A stretch of 64,000 nt of DNA from Streptomyces sp. WM6386 (GCF_000972385.1 NZ_JXTE01000032.1:1-64000); one strand, 5' to 3'; shown: positions 8,599-17,262, counted from the first letter of the stretch. Program-made: numbers and translations. Notes: generated from the sequence alone by a model not told the origin.

Positions 8599-10005
8599 CT
8601 AGACAGTCCCGGCCCCGCTGCCCAGCGAAAATGTGGTGATCACCGCCGCATGGTCGGACGGCCAGTCGTTGTCCTCGACATCCGGCCAGGTCCGGGGGGT
8701 GCCGCTGACGTACGTCCGGGAGTCGATCACCCGCAGCCCCCGGTGCAGAACGAAGTCGATCCGGTCGTGCGGCTCCGGCGCGGCCTGGACCGGCGACCAG
8801 GTGTGACCGGGCTCCGCCACGGGGTCGGGGTGGGCTTGGCGGTAGGAGTCGACGAAGCCCGCTTCCTCGGCCGCCTTCGTGACCGGCCACTCGATGTCCG
8901 GCCAGTCCAGGTGAGAGGGAGTGTTGAAGTCACCGACGAGGGCGACGGGCACGCTCTCGTCGATCCTGTCCAGCGCGTCCCTCATCTGGGCGAGCCGCAC
9001 CCCCTCGTGGGCGGCCGACGGCACGTAGGGCCCGTACGACTCGTAGTCCAGGTGGACCGTCCACACGTCCGCCTCGGCGCCCTCGGCGACGCGGACCCGG
9101 ACACCCGCCGCGCCGTAGAAGCCGACCTCCGGGTCCCCGAAGGTGTCCGTGATCGGGTGGCGGCTGATGATGCCGAGGTTCACCCCGGCCCGGTGGTGGT
9201 ACCAGCCGAGGGCCTCGGCGAGCTCCTGCGCGGCGGTGCCGTACGTCTCCTGGAGACCGACCACGTCCACCTCGGTCTCGGCGATGACCTTGAGCTGTTT
9301 GGCCCGGTGGTCGTGGACCTCGGTGCCGCCGTACCAGAGGTTCCAGGTCATGACGCGGAGCCGGTACGGCAGCAGGGAGCGGATCCGGCCGACGGTGACC
9401 CCCTCCAGGCCGGCCAGGACGGTCCGGCCCGGCGCGGCCTCGATCGGCGCGAGGGAGGGCACGGCGAGCACCGCGCACCCGGCGGCCTCGGCGGAGGCGA
9501 CCCCGGTCTCCGTGTCCTCGACGGCCACGCAGGCGGCGGGGTCGACGCCCAGGGCCCGGCAGGCGGCGAGGTAGGGATCGGGGGCCGGCTTGGTGCGGGG
9601 TGTGTCGTCGGCGGTCACGGAGACGGCGAAACGCTCGGCGCCGAGCGCTTCGAGCACCGTGTCGGCGACCGCCCTGGGGGACGCGGTCACCAGGGCCGTG
9701 GGCACTCCCTCGCGGGCCAGCGCACCCAGCAGGTCGAGCGCGCCGGGGCGGGGCACGATGCCGGTGCGGACGCGGTCCGCGAACTCCCGGTGGAGCGCGT
9801 CTGCCAGCTCGGCGGCCGGGGTGCCCGTGGCCGCGGACAGCCAGGCGGCGGTGTCCTCGACCGCGCGGCCGAGCACCTCCGGCTGGTCCGCCTCGGTCAG
9901 GGTCCGGCCGGCCACCTCTTCCACCGCCTCCCACCACAGCCGCTCGGTGTCGACGAGCGTGCCGTCCATGTCGAACAGGACGGCCTGGAGCGGGAGTCGG
10001 GTCAC
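8599..10005 (-). CDS. HAD-superfamily phosphatase fused to endonuclease/exonuclease/phosphatase (EEP) domain
   Basis: 468 residues in two catalytic domains. Residues about 1-215 are a HAD-IA phosphatase of the beta-phosphoglucomutase-like type: FDMDGTLVDTE (nucleophile Asp), LVTASP (motif II), TKPAPDPY (motif III Lys) and VEDTETGV (motif IV). Residues about 220-465 form a metal-dependent EEP phosphodiesterase: MTWNLWYGG, VVGLQET, ALVGDFNTPS, DRIDFVLHRG and a SDHAAV catalytic His. The GTG start follows AGGAAAGAG. It sits directly downstream of a phosphonate/iron-type ABC importer operon (44-base gap), suggesting stepwise cleavage of an imported organophosphorus compound, diester first and then monoester. 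Substrate unknown. Confidence 0.85.
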   Translation of the reverse strand: MTRLPLQAVLFDMDGTLVDTERLWWEAVEEVAGRTLTEADQPEVLGRAVEDTAAWLSAATGTPAAELADALHREFADRVRTGIVPRPGALDLLGALAREGVPTALVTASPRAVADTVLEALGAERFAVSVTADDTPRTKPAPDPYLAACRALGVDPAACVAVEDTETGVASAEAAGCAVLAVPSLAPIEAAPGRTVLAGLEGVTVGRIRSLLPYRLRVMTWNLWYGGTEVHDHRAKQLKVIAETEVDVVGLQETYGTAAQELAEALGWYHHRAGVNLGIISRHPITDTFGDPEVGFYGAAGVRVRVAEGAEADVWTVHLDYESYGPYVPSAAHEGVRLAQMRDALDRIDESVPVALVGDFNTPSHLDWPDIEWPVTKAAEEAGFVDSYRQAHPDPVAEPGHTWSPVQAAPEPHDRIDFVLHRGLRVIDSRTYVSGTPRTWPDVEDNDWPSDHAAVITTFSLGSGAGTV

Positions 10006-10048
10006 GACGGTCTCTTTCCTGTGGGGGGATCGGTTGTTCGTACGGCCG

Positions 10049-11104
10049 TCAGCGGCCACGTTCGGCGACCAGCACCGGCCGCTCGGGCAGCGCCACGCTC
10101 ACCGCGGCCCCCGCTCCCAGCCCGGCCGCGTCGTGCGCGGGCAGGTCGGCCTTCACATCGGTGCCGTCGGCGAGCCGGACGGTGACCCGGACGGCCGCGC
10201 CCAGGAAGGACGAGGCGACCACGCGTGCCTTGCCGTCCTCCTCGGCGGTGACCCGGACGGCCTCCGGCCGCACCAGCACGTCCACCTCGGCCGCCGCGGG
10301 CACCGGCCCGTCCACGGGCAGCCGCTGCCCGAGCACGTCCACCACACCGTCAGTCACCCGTCCCGGGACCCGGCTCATCGTCCCCACGAACTCGGCGACG
10401 AAGGCGGTGGCCGGACGGCCGTACAACTCGGCCGGGGCCGCGCACTGTTCGAGCCGCCCGGCGTGCATCACCGCGACCCGGTCGGCCATCGACAGGGCCT
10501 CCTCCTGGTCATGGGTCACGAAGAGCGTGGTGATCCCGAGCTCCTGCTGGAGCCGCCGGATCTCCTCGCGCAGGGTGAGCCGCACCTTGGCGTCAAGCGC
10601 CGACAGCGGCTCGTCGAGAAGCAGCACCCGCGGCCTCAGGGCGAGCGCACGGGCCAGGGCGACGCGCTGCTGCTGGCCGCCGGAGAGCTCGTGCGGGAAG
10701 CGCCCGCCCTTGTCGGCGAGGCCGACCAGCTCCAGCAACTCGACGGCACGCGCCCGTCGTTCGGCCGGACGCACCTTGCGCATCCGCAGCCCGAAGGCCA
10801 CGTTGTCGACCGCGTCGAGATGCGGGAAGAGGCTGTACGACTGGAAGACCATCCCGGCGTCACGGCGGTGGGCCGGCACCCGGGTGACGTCCTCGCCGTC
10901 CACCAGCACCTCGCCGGAGTCGGGGTGTTCGAAGCCCGCGAGCATGCGCAGCGCGGTGGTCTTGCCGCAGCCGGACGGGCCGAGCAGGGCGAGGAGCTCA
11001 CCGGGCCGGACGGTCAGGTCGAGTCCGTCGAGGGCGACGGTCGGACCGAACTCCCTGCGCAGGCCCCGGAATTCGACGGTGGCAGCTTTCTCGAGCGTCT
11101 TCAT
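10049..11104 (-). CDS. ABC transporter ATP-binding protein (2-aminoethylphosphonate / Fe3+ type)
   Basis: 351 residues. Walker A GPSGCGKTT at about 42-50, Q-loop FQSYSLFPHL, signature LSGGQQQRVALARAL, Walker B VLLLDEPLSALDA and the switch His in FVTHDQEEAL are all intact. A C-terminal TOBE-like extension (about 260-350) is typical of the PotA/FbpC/PhnT group. It is the energising subunit for the two permeases encoded immediately upstream; its start lies 3 bases past the permease stop. The family cannot be split between phosphonate, iron and polyamine substrates from this subunit alone. Confidence 0.93.
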   Translation of the reverse strand: MKTLEKAATVEFRGLRREFGPTVALDGLDLTVRPGELLALLGPSGCGKTTALRMLAGFEHPDSGEVLVDGEDVTRVPAHRRDAGMVFQSYSLFPHLDAVDNVAFGLRMRKVRPAERRARAVELLELVGLADKGGRFPHELSGGQQQRVALARALALRPRVLLLDEPLSALDAKVRLTLREEIRRLQQELGITTLFVTHDQEEALSMADRVAVMHAGRLEQCAAPAELYGRPATAFVAEFVGTMSRVPGRVTDGVVDVLGQRLPVDGPVPAAAEVDVLVRPEAVRVTAEEDGKARVVASSFLGAAVRVTVRLADGTDVKADLPAHDAAGLGAGAAVSVALPERPVLVAERGR

Positions 11105-11107
11105 GGT

Positions 11108-11920
11108 TCATCCCCGGGAAGTAGTACGGGCGCGTCCGCCGAAGCCGGCCAGGACGAGGAGCAGCACCCACGTCACGAGCAGGCTGAGCACGGACACGGC
11201 GACGGAGAGCTGGGCCTGCGAGCCGCTGACGTTCACGATCCACACGGCGAAGGGCTGGAAGCCGAGCAGCTGGGCGACCGTGAACTCACCGAGCACCAAC
11301 GCCAGCGTGAGGAAGGAGGAGTTGAGGAGAGCGCCCCGCAGATTGGGCAGTACGGCCCGGACCAGCGCCTGCGGCCAGCTCGCCCCGCAGCTGCGGGCGG
11401 CCTCGACGAGGGTGCGGACGTCGACCGCGCGCAGCCCGGCGTCCAGGGCGCGATGCACGAACGGGAGGGCCATCACGACGTACGCCAGGACGAGGATGAC
11501 GGGGAAGTCGGGGTTCTGGATCGCCACGAACGTCTGGAACAGCGGGGTGCGCGAGAGGTGTTCGGGCCCCCACTTCAGGACCGTGATGATGCCGGCGACG
11601 AGCGCGATCGGCGGTACCACCAACGGCAGTTGACACACCACCTCGACGACCGGCCGCAGCCGGGGCGACCCGAGCCGCAGCGCCACCGTCGCGGGCACCA
11701 TCAGGAGCAGCACGACGACGATCGTGGCGAGGGCCAGTTCCAGCGAGAGCAGCAGGCTGGCGACGAAGCCGTCGGTGGAGAAGATCTGGGTGTAGGCGTC
11801 GAAGGTGAGGCCCTGCCCGGGCACGTCGACCGTGAAGACGATCGACGCGGCGAGCGGTACCAGGAAGTACAGCCCGGCGAGGCCGTAGACGCCCCACCGC
11901 CACAGGTTCAGGCGAGCCAT
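11108..11920 (-). CDS. ABC transporter permease (PhnV/FbpB-like), second subunit
   Basis: 270-residue inner membrane protein with about six transmembrane segments. The BPD-transport EAA loop is visible at LVEAARSCGASWPQALVRAVLPNLRG (about 172-197). The ATG start overlaps the end of the preceding permease gene by 13 bases, indicating translational coupling. It forms the channel with the other permease. Confidence 0.9.
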   Translation of the reverse strand: MARLNLWRWGVYGLAGLYFLVPLAASIVFTVDVPGQGLTFDAYTQIFSTDGFVASLLLSLELALATIVVVLLLMVPATVALRLGSPRLRPVVEVVCQLPLVVPPIALVAGIITVLKWGPEHLSRTPLFQTFVAIQNPDFPVILVLAYVVMALPFVHRALDAGLRAVDVRTLVEAARSCGASWPQALVRAVLPNLRGALLNSSFLTLALVLGEFTVAQLLGFQPFAVWIVNVSGSQAQLSVAVSVLSLLVTWVLLLVLAGFGGRARTTSRG

Positions 11921-12792
11921 CGCGCGCTCCGTCGTTGCAGGGGCAGGTACACGGCCATGACCAGGCCCGCGATGAGGACCATGTCGAGACTGAGGGCGAG
12001 CGCCACGTTCTCCTGGCCCACGAGCACGTTGCCGGAGAGCGCGTCGGCGATCTGCAGGGTGATCAGCGGGATGGAGCTGCCCACGATCGCGGCGGCGGTG
12101 GCGTACGCGGCGAAGGCGGTGCCGAAGAGCAGCACGAGCCCGCCGAGCAGTGAGGGCGCCAGGACGGGCAGGGCGACATGGCGCCAGTACTGCGTGGTCG
12201 TCGCCCCGTTGTTCTGCGCGGCCTCGCGCCACTGGACGCGCAGCCCCTCCAGGGCCGGGGTGATGGTGAGGACCATCAGTGGGATCAGGAAGTACAGGTA
12301 GACGATCACCAGTCCCCAGAAGCTGTAGAGGTCCCAGCCCTTGTCCGTGAGGCCCAGGTGCCGGGTCAGCACACCGGCGTTGCCGAGCGTGGCGACGAAG
12401 GCGAAGGCCAGGGGCACACCGCCGAAGTTGGCGAGGACGCCGGAGGCGGTGAGGACGGCCTCGCGGAGCGCTCGGTGCCGGGATGTCACCACGGCCTGGG
12501 CGAGCGGCAGTCCGAACAGGGCGGCCAGCACGGCCGACACCGCGGACAGTTTGACGCTGCCGAGGAGAGCGGTGAGGTAGGCGCCCTGCAACGAGGCGGT
12601 CAGGTTGGCCGTGCCGAACCCACCGGTGGTCTTCACCGTGAACGCCCCGTCCAGGATGGCCCAGGCCGGCAGCCCGAAGGCCACCGCGGTGAAGGCGAGC
12701 AGCGGGACGACGGCGAGCCAGCCGAGGGACCGGCGCCGCCGCTTCACCGCGACGGTCGGCGCCGAGTCCACTCGTACGGCGGTGGCCGTCAT
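11908..12792 (-). CDS. ABC transporter permease (PhnU-like), first subunit
   Basis: 294 residues. A basic cytoplasmic N-terminus with KRRRRS is followed by about six transmembrane helices. The EAA loop lies at QWREAAQNNGATTTQYWRHVALPVLAPS. The ATG overlaps the stop of the substrate-binding protein gene as ATGA, so translation is coupled. Its position as the first permease after the binding protein matches the order in phnSTUV-like and iron-importer operons. Confidence 0.9.
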   Translation of the reverse strand: MTATAVRVDSAPTVAVKRRRRSLGWLAVVPLLAFTAVAFGLPAWAILDGAFTVKTTGGFGTANLTASLQGAYLTALLGSVKLSAVSAVLAALFGLPLAQAVVTSRHRALREAVLTASGVLANFGGVPLAFAFVATLGNAGVLTRHLGLTDKGWDLYSFWGLVIVYLYFLIPLMVLTITPALEGLRVQWREAAQNNGATTTQYWRHVALPVLAPSLLGGLVLLFGTAFAAYATAAAIVGSSIPLITLQIADALSGNVLVGQENVALALSLDMVLIAGLVMAVYLPLQRRSARWLA

Positions 12793-13934
12793 CCGGAGAC
12801 GGCCTTCGCCCAGCCCTGTCCGAGCACCGTCTTGGCCTTGTTCTGCTGGGCCTCGGTCGGGAAGCTCGGCGTGCCGGAGACCTCGGGCAGCTTGGCCGCG
12901 GCACTCTTGTCGAGGGTGCCGGCCTTCTCCATGGCGGTCATCAGGGCCGGGCGGGCGTACCCCTTGAGCCACAGGTTCTGGCCCTCGGCGCTGTAGAGGT
13001 ACTCCTGCCACAGGCGGGCGGTCGCCGGGTGCGGGGCGTCCTTGTTGATCGCCTGGGAGTAGTACTGCGAGAACTTGCCGTCGCCGGGGACCGACACCGT
13101 CCAGTCGACGCCCTTGGACTTGAACTCCTCGGCGTACCCGGCGTTCAGGTAGTCCCAGTCGATGCTGATGGGCGTCTCGCCCTTCTCGACGGTGGCCGGG
13201 GTCGACTCGACGGGCGTGTAGTTGCCGTTGCTCTTCAGCTTCTTGAAGAAGTCGAGGCCGGGCTGGATGTCGTCGAAGGAGCCGCCGCTCGCGAGCGAGG
13301 CCGCCCAGACGCCGCCGAAGGCCGAACCGGACTTGGTGGGGTTGCCGTTGAGGGCGACCTGGCCCTTGTACTGGGGCTTGAGGAGATCGGCGAAGGTGGT
13401 CGGACAGGTCTTGACGCGCTTGGCGTCGCAGCCGATGGAGATGTAGCCGCCGTAGTCGTTGTACCAGCGTGCCTGCGCGTCCTTCTGCTCGCCGGGGATG
13501 TCGGCGAAGGACGCCACCTTGTACGGCGCGAGCAGCCCCTGCTCGGCCGCGCTGATGGCGAAGGAACTGCCGAGGTCGAGCACGTCGGGGGCCCGGTCCT
13601 GTCCCTTGCGGGAGGTGACGGCGTTGATCTCGTCCTGGCTGGTGCCGTCGGGGTTCTCGACGGCGACCTTGATGCCGTACTTCTTCTCGAAGCCGTCGAT
13701 GAGGGCGCCGTAGTTGGCCCAGTCGCGGGGCAGCGCGATGGCGTTGAGGGTGCCCTCCTTCTTGGCCGCCTTCACCAGGGCGTCGAGTCCGCCGAGGTCG
13801 GCGGCGGAGGTGGCGGTGGCGGCGTTCTTGCCGTCGGCGGTGGTCGAGGAGTTCTCGGGGGCGGCGCCACAGGCGCTCAGGGCGAGGGCGGCGAGGACGC
13901 CGAGGGCGGCGGTTCTCGGCAGGGACACGGTCAC
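12789..13934 (-). CDS. extracellular solute-binding lipoprotein (2-aminoethylphosphonate-type)
   Basis: 381 residues from a GTG start that follows GGAG at 5 bases. A lipobox ALALSAC places the lipidated Cys at about residue 22. The mature protein is a type 2 periplasmic-binding fold: EGTLNAIALPRDWANYGALIDGFEKKYGIKV opens lobe 1, and an internal Cys pair (GCDAKRVKTCP) is seen. The family is the PhnS/AfuA-like group for 2-aminoethylphosphonate, Fe3+ or polyamines. The linked HAD-EEP hydrolase favours a phosphorus compound, but that is inference. First gene of a five-gene leftward operon. Confidence 0.88.
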   Translation of the reverse strand: MTVSLPRTAALGVLAALALSACGAAPENSSTTADGKNAATATSAADLGGLDALVKAAKKEGTLNAIALPRDWANYGALIDGFEKKYGIKVAVENPDGTSQDEINAVTSRKGQDRAPDVLDLGSSFAISAAEQGLLAPYKVASFADIPGEQKDAQARWYNDYGGYISIGCDAKRVKTCPTTFADLLKPQYKGQVALNGNPTKSGSAFGGVWAASLASGGSFDDIQPGLDFFKKLKSNGNYTPVESTPATVEKGETPISIDWDYLNAGYAEEFKSKGVDWTVSVPGDGKFSQYYSQAINKDAPHPATARLWQEYLYSAEGQNLWLKGYARPALMTAMEKAGTLDKSAAAKLPEVSGTPSFPTEAQQNKAKTVLGQGWAKAVSG

Positions 13935-14013
13935 GGCTTCTCCAGGGGACGCGCGAGGGTGCAGGAGTCGAACGGAGAGGAGGAGAGAAGGAGCGGGAGA
14001 GCTTGTGTCAGAT

Positions 14014-14031
14014 AACTTGTCTGAACAAGTT
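14014..14031. promoter_or_regulatory. GntR/UTRA-type operator upstream of the ABC operon
   Basis: AACTTGTCTGAACAAGTT: perfect 7-base arms around CTGA, about 80 bases upstream of the binding-protein start. The TTGTCTGAACAA core resembles operators of HutC-subfamily GntR regulators (DasR, PhnF, YvoA type, TGTCTAGACA-like). The divergent GntR gene at 14184 is the obvious ligand-responsive repressor. Confidence 0.65.
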
Positions 14032-14151
14032 GGCCTCAGTAAGGCTGCTGCCGGTATCGATTCCGTAAACACTGGCGAAACAGTGACCCCTGTGTTCCCT
14101 GACGATTACGCGCCCCTCGGATCCCTGCCGGATGTCGTCTAGGCTGGTCAC

Positions 14152-14163
14152 GCTGTGCACAGC
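14152..14163. promoter_or_regulatory. short palindrome in the GntR gene leader
   Basis: GCTGTGCACAGC is a perfect 12-base palindrome 20 bases upstream of the GntR ATG, just after a TAGGCT box at about 14140 that could be its -10 element. It could be a second site for autoregulation, but the sequence differs from the 14014 operator. Confidence 0.3.
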
Positions 14164-14183
14164 AGTCGACTCGGAGGGGAAGC

Positions 14184-14924
14184 ATGCCGGCGCGACACGA
14201 GGAGATCGCCGACGCACTGCGCCGGGCGATCGACCGCGAGGAGTACACAGTCGGCAGTCGACTCCCCGCCGAGACGGACCTCGCGGCCCAGTACGACGTC
14301 TCGCGGGGCACGGTCCGCCAGGCGGTCGCCGCACTGACCGCCGAGGGCCTCATCGGCTCCCGCCAGGGCGCCCGGCGCGTGGTCCTGGCCAGCCGTCGCA
14401 GCCAGAGCTTCGCCGAGCTGCGCAGCTTCGCGCAGTGGGCGCGGGCCATGGGCCGTGAGGCGACGGGGCGAGTGGTCGCACAGGAGTACCGTCCGGCGAC
14501 CCAGGAGGACGCGCTACGTCTCCAACTACGCGCCGGGACAAAGGTGTTGCACGTCCTGCGGGTGCGCGGCCTGGACGGCGAACCGGTGTTGCTGGAGCGG
14601 ACCGTGTACGCCGACTGGATCTCCCCCGCCGTCGAACCCATCGAGCCGGACTGTCCGTCGGTGACCCAACGCCTGTACGACGACACGGGGTTGGTCTTCG
14701 CGTACGGCGAGCACGTCATCGACGCGGTCGCGGCGGGCGCGCGGGATGCGGAGCTGCTGCTCGTGCGCCGTACCAGTCCGTTGTTGCGCGTGCGCCGGGT
14801 GACGACGACCCGCGAAGGGCGCCCGGTGGAGTGGTCGGACGACCGCTACCGCTCGGACGCGGTGAGCTTCAGCGTGCACAACTCGATGGACAACAACGCG
14901 TTGGCCAGGAAGACGGCGGAGTAG
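14184..14924 (+). CDS. GntR-family (HutC/UTRA) transcriptional regulator
   Basis: 246 residues. The N-terminal winged helix-turn-helix (about 5-68) contains LPAETDLAAQYDVSRGTVRQAVAALTAEGLI, the GntR signature. Residues about 85-235 form a UTRA ligand-binding domain (LHVLRVRGLDGEPVLLERT, WSDDRYRSDAVSFSV). A strong GGAGGGG lies 4 bases before the ATG. Such regulators bind small phosphorylated or amino compounds and repress adjacent uptake operons. The divergent layout with the ABC operon and the palindrome at 14014-14031 make it the likely local repressor. Confidence 0.92.
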   Translation: MPARHEEIADALRRAIDREEYTVGSRLPAETDLAAQYDVSRGTVRQAVAALTAEGLIGSRQGARRVVLASRRSQSFAELRSFAQWARAMGREATGRVVAQEYRPATQEDALRLQLRAGTKVLHVLRVRGLDGEPVLLERTVYADWISPAVEPIEPDCPSVTQRLYDDTGLVFAYGEHVIDAVAAGARDAELLLVRRTSPLLRVRRVTTTREGRPVEWSDDRYRSDAVSFSVHNSMDNNALARKTAE

Positions 14925-14956
14925 AGCTCGGGGGTGCGGGCCGTGTTGCCGGGTGC

Positions 14957-15061
14957 GGGTGCGTCGTGGCTTGTCGCGCAGTTCCCCGCGCCCCTGGATG
15001 TGGGACCAGGTGACGTGCCTTTAGGGGCGCGGGGAACTGCGCGAACGGCCACGACGCACCC
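14957..15061. repeat. two facing copies of the Streptomyces GGGGCGCGGGGAACTGCGC repeat (bidirectional terminator)
   Basis: Left arm 14957-14997 and right arm 15024-15061 are near-perfect inverted copies: GGGTGCGTCGTGGC, a 4-base gap, CGCGCAGTTCCCCGCGCCCC, and the reverse. They lie between convergent gntR and lrp genes and would fold into a very long stem, serving as a terminator for both. Related copies occur at 17221, 23825 and 47279. Confidence 0.8.
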
Positions 15062-15082
15062 GCAGCGCGACCGCGCCACTCC

Positions 15083-15535
15083 TCACCCGGGCGCCCCCGA
15101 CGAGAACCTCCGCAGCAGCGGCGACAGCACCAGCACCGACTTGGTGCGCTCCACGAACGGCTCCCCCGCGATCCGCTCCAGGACCCGTTCGAAGTGCCGC
15201 ATGTCGGAGGCGAAGACCTGGACGACCGCGTCCGCGTCCCCGGTGACGGTGGACGCGGCGACGACCTCCTGGTAGCGCTCCAGGCCCCGCCGGATGGTGT
15301 CCGGCGAGGTGTTGTGCCGGCAGTAGATCTCGACGAACCCCTCGGTCTCCCAGCCGAGAGCCGACGGGTCGACCCGTACCGTGAAGCCGGTGATGGCTCC
15401 GGTGGCGCGGAGCCGGTCCACGCGCCGTTTCACGGCGGGCGCGGAGAGGCCGACGATCTGCCCGATGTCCGCGTAGGAGCGGCGGGCGTCCTCGGCGAGG
15501 GCGTGGACGATGCGTTCGTCGAGATCGTTGAGCAC
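15083..15535 (-). CDS. Lrp/AsnC-family transcriptional regulator
   Basis: 150 residues, standard Lrp length. Residues about 4-60 are the AsnC-type HTH (LDERIVHALAEDARRSYADIG then LSAPAVKRRVDRL). Residues about 68-145 form the RAM effector-binding domain with VTGDADAVVQVF. Such proteins bind amino acids and form octamers. It follows the APC permease gene by 10 bases and is probably co-transcribed, so it likely senses the amino acid moved by that permease. A palindrome at 17149-17170 in the operon promoter region is its probable target. Confidence 0.92.
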   Translation of the reverse strand: MLNDLDERIVHALAEDARRSYADIGQIVGLSAPAVKRRVDRLRATGAITGFTVRVDPSALGWETEGFVEIYCRHNTSPDTIRRGLERYQEVVAASTVTGDADAVVQVFASDMRHFERVLERIAGEPFVERTKSVLVLSPLLRRFSSGAPG

Positions 15536-15545
15536 GGTGGGTGAA

Positions 15546-17003
15546 TCAGCTCTCAGGTGTTGCGAGTCGGGAGCGGCGATAGCCGTATACGAAGTAGAAC
15601 ACGAGCCCGGCGGCCATCCAGACTCCGAAGACCACCCAGGTGACGGCCGACAGACTGCCCATCATCCAGAGGCAGAACCCGAGCCCCAGCGCGGGCAGCA
15701 CCGGAGACAACGGCACCCGGAAGGTGCGCGGCATGTCCGGGCGGCTCCGGCGCAGCAGCACGACGGCGATGTTGACCAGTGCGAAGGCGAAGAGCGTGCC
15801 GATGCTGGTGGCGTCGGCGAGTTGGCCCAGCGGGATCGCGGCGGCGAGGACACCGCAGAACAGGGACACGATGACCGTGTTGGCACGGGGCGCGCCGGTC
15901 TTGGGGTGCACACGCGAGAACACCTTCGGCACGAGCCCGTCCCGGGACATCGCGAAGAGGATGCGCGTCTGGCCGTAGAGCACGGTCAGGACGACGCTCG
16001 CGATGGCGATGACGGCACAGGCGGCCAGCAGCGTCCCCCAGAAGGTCTGTCCGGTCACCTCGCGCATGATCTGGGCCAGCGCCGCCTCGGAGTCCCCGAA
16101 CCGCTGCCAGGGCTTCGCACCGACGGCGACGGCCGCGACGAGGACGTACAGGGCCGTCACGATGACCAGCGACAGCATGATCGCGCGCGGCAGGTCACGC
16201 TGCGCGTTCTCGGCCTCCTCACCGGCGGTGGAGGCGGCGTCGAAGCCGATGTACGAGAAGAACAGCGTCGCCCCGGCCGCGCTCACGCCCGCCATGCCGA
16301 GCGGCATGAAGTGCTCGTAGTTGCCGGAGCGGAAGCCCTGGACGCCGATGGCGCAGAACAGCACCAGCGCGGCGATCTTCACGATGACCATGACGGTGTT
16401 GGCCCGCGCGGACTCCTTCGCGCCGCCGAGCAGGAAGGTCATGGCCAGGAGTACGACGATCAGCGCCGGCAGGTTGAAGACCCCGCCGTCGCCGGGCGGG
16501 GCGGACAGGGCGTCCGGGACGGTGACGCCGATGGTGCCGTCGAGCAGCTCGTTGAGGTACTCGCCCCAGCCGACGGCGACGGCCGCGACCGAGACGCCGT
16601 ACTCCAGGATCAGACACCATCCGCAGACCCAGGCGACCAGTTCGCCCATCGTCGCGTACGCATACGAGTACGAGGACCCGGCGACCGGGATCGTGCCCGC
16701 GAGTTCGGCGTAGGACAGGGCCGAGAACAGTGCCGTCAGACCCGCTATCACGAAGGACAGGGTGACGGCCGGACCGGCCTTGGGTACGGCCTCGCCGAGG
16801 ACGACGAAGATGCCGGTGCCGAGCGTGGCACCGATGCTGATCATGGTCAGCTGCCAGAGCCCGAGGGAGCGCCGAAGACTACCGCCCTCCCCCTGCCCTC
16901 CCTCGGCGACCAGGCGTTCCACCGGCTTGCGCCGCACAAGACGCGCACCGACTCCCGGGGACCGTGATGTGCGCTGTTGCGGGGGTGCGCCTTGGTCGAG
17001 CAC
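15546..17003 (-). CDS. APC-family cationic/general amino acid permease
   Basis: 485 residues with about 12-13 transmembrane helices. TM1 carries MISIGATLGTGIFVVLG, the unwound GxG helix of APC transporters that binds the substrate backbone. The length and C-terminal helices resemble the CAT branch (2.A.3.3) of cationic amino acid transporters. The GTG start follows AAGGAG at 7 bases; this removes a spurious upstream extension. It leads an operon with the lrp gene. Confidence 0.9.
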   Translation of the reverse strand: MLDQGAPPQQRTSRSPGVGARLVRRKPVERLVAEGGQGEGGSLRRSLGLWQLTMISIGATLGTGIFVVLGEAVPKAGPAVTLSFVIAGLTALFSALSYAELAGTIPVAGSSYSYAYATMGELVAWVCGWCLILEYGVSVAAVAVGWGEYLNELLDGTIGVTVPDALSAPPGDGGVFNLPALIVVLLAMTFLLGGAKESARANTVMVIVKIAALVLFCAIGVQGFRSGNYEHFMPLGMAGVSAAGATLFFSYIGFDAASTAGEEAENAQRDLPRAIMLSLVIVTALYVLVAAVAVGAKPWQRFGDSEAALAQIMREVTGQTFWGTLLAACAVIAIASVVLTVLYGQTRILFAMSRDGLVPKVFSRVHPKTGAPRANTVIVSLFCGVLAAAIPLGQLADATSIGTLFAFALVNIAVVLLRRSRPDMPRTFRVPLSPVLPALGLGFCLWMMGSLSAVTWVVFGVWMAAGLVFYFVYGYRRSRLATPES

Positions 17004-17148
17004 GCGCTGACTCCTTCGTCGCTGCCTCTCGACGCGGCGGGGACCGGCGGCACACCTGCGCGAACAGGAACCCACCGAGCGGGGTCCCCGCCACGCCACG
17101 TACAGCGCATGACCCTACGAGCAGGGCCATAGCACTCGTAATGCTGCA

Positions 17149-17170
17149 ATCTTGCGCATACACGCAAGAT
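17149..17170. promoter_or_regulatory. palindromic operator, probable Lrp site
   Basis: ATCTTGCG, CATACA, CGCAAGAT: perfect 8-base arms, with another CTTGCG at 17172-17177. It lies about 150 bases upstream of the permease GTG. Symmetry and the adjacent lrp gene suggest feed-forward or feedback control of the permease-lrp operon. Confidence 0.6.
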
Positions 17171-17220
17171 CCTTGCGTTCATCGAACGGGGGCGCGCATT
17201 CGTTGCAGAGCGGCCGGCCA

Positions 17221-17262
17221 CGCCCCCGAAGGGGCGCGGGGAACTGCGCGACCAGCCACAAC
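17221..17262 (-). repeat. single copy of the Streptomyces GGGGCGCGGGGAACTGCGC repeat with short hairpin
   Basis: CGCCCC-CGAA-GGGGCG (17221-17236) is a small stem embedded in the repeat core, which runs on to the ACCAGCCACAACGG tail. Located 69-110 bases past the guaB1 stop, it probably terminates guaB1 transcription. Confidence 0.65.

Noticed and set aside
9590..12301. 903-codon and 677-codon open frames opposite the ABC transporter genes
   Set aside because: They span several real genes on the other strand and show no family motifs.
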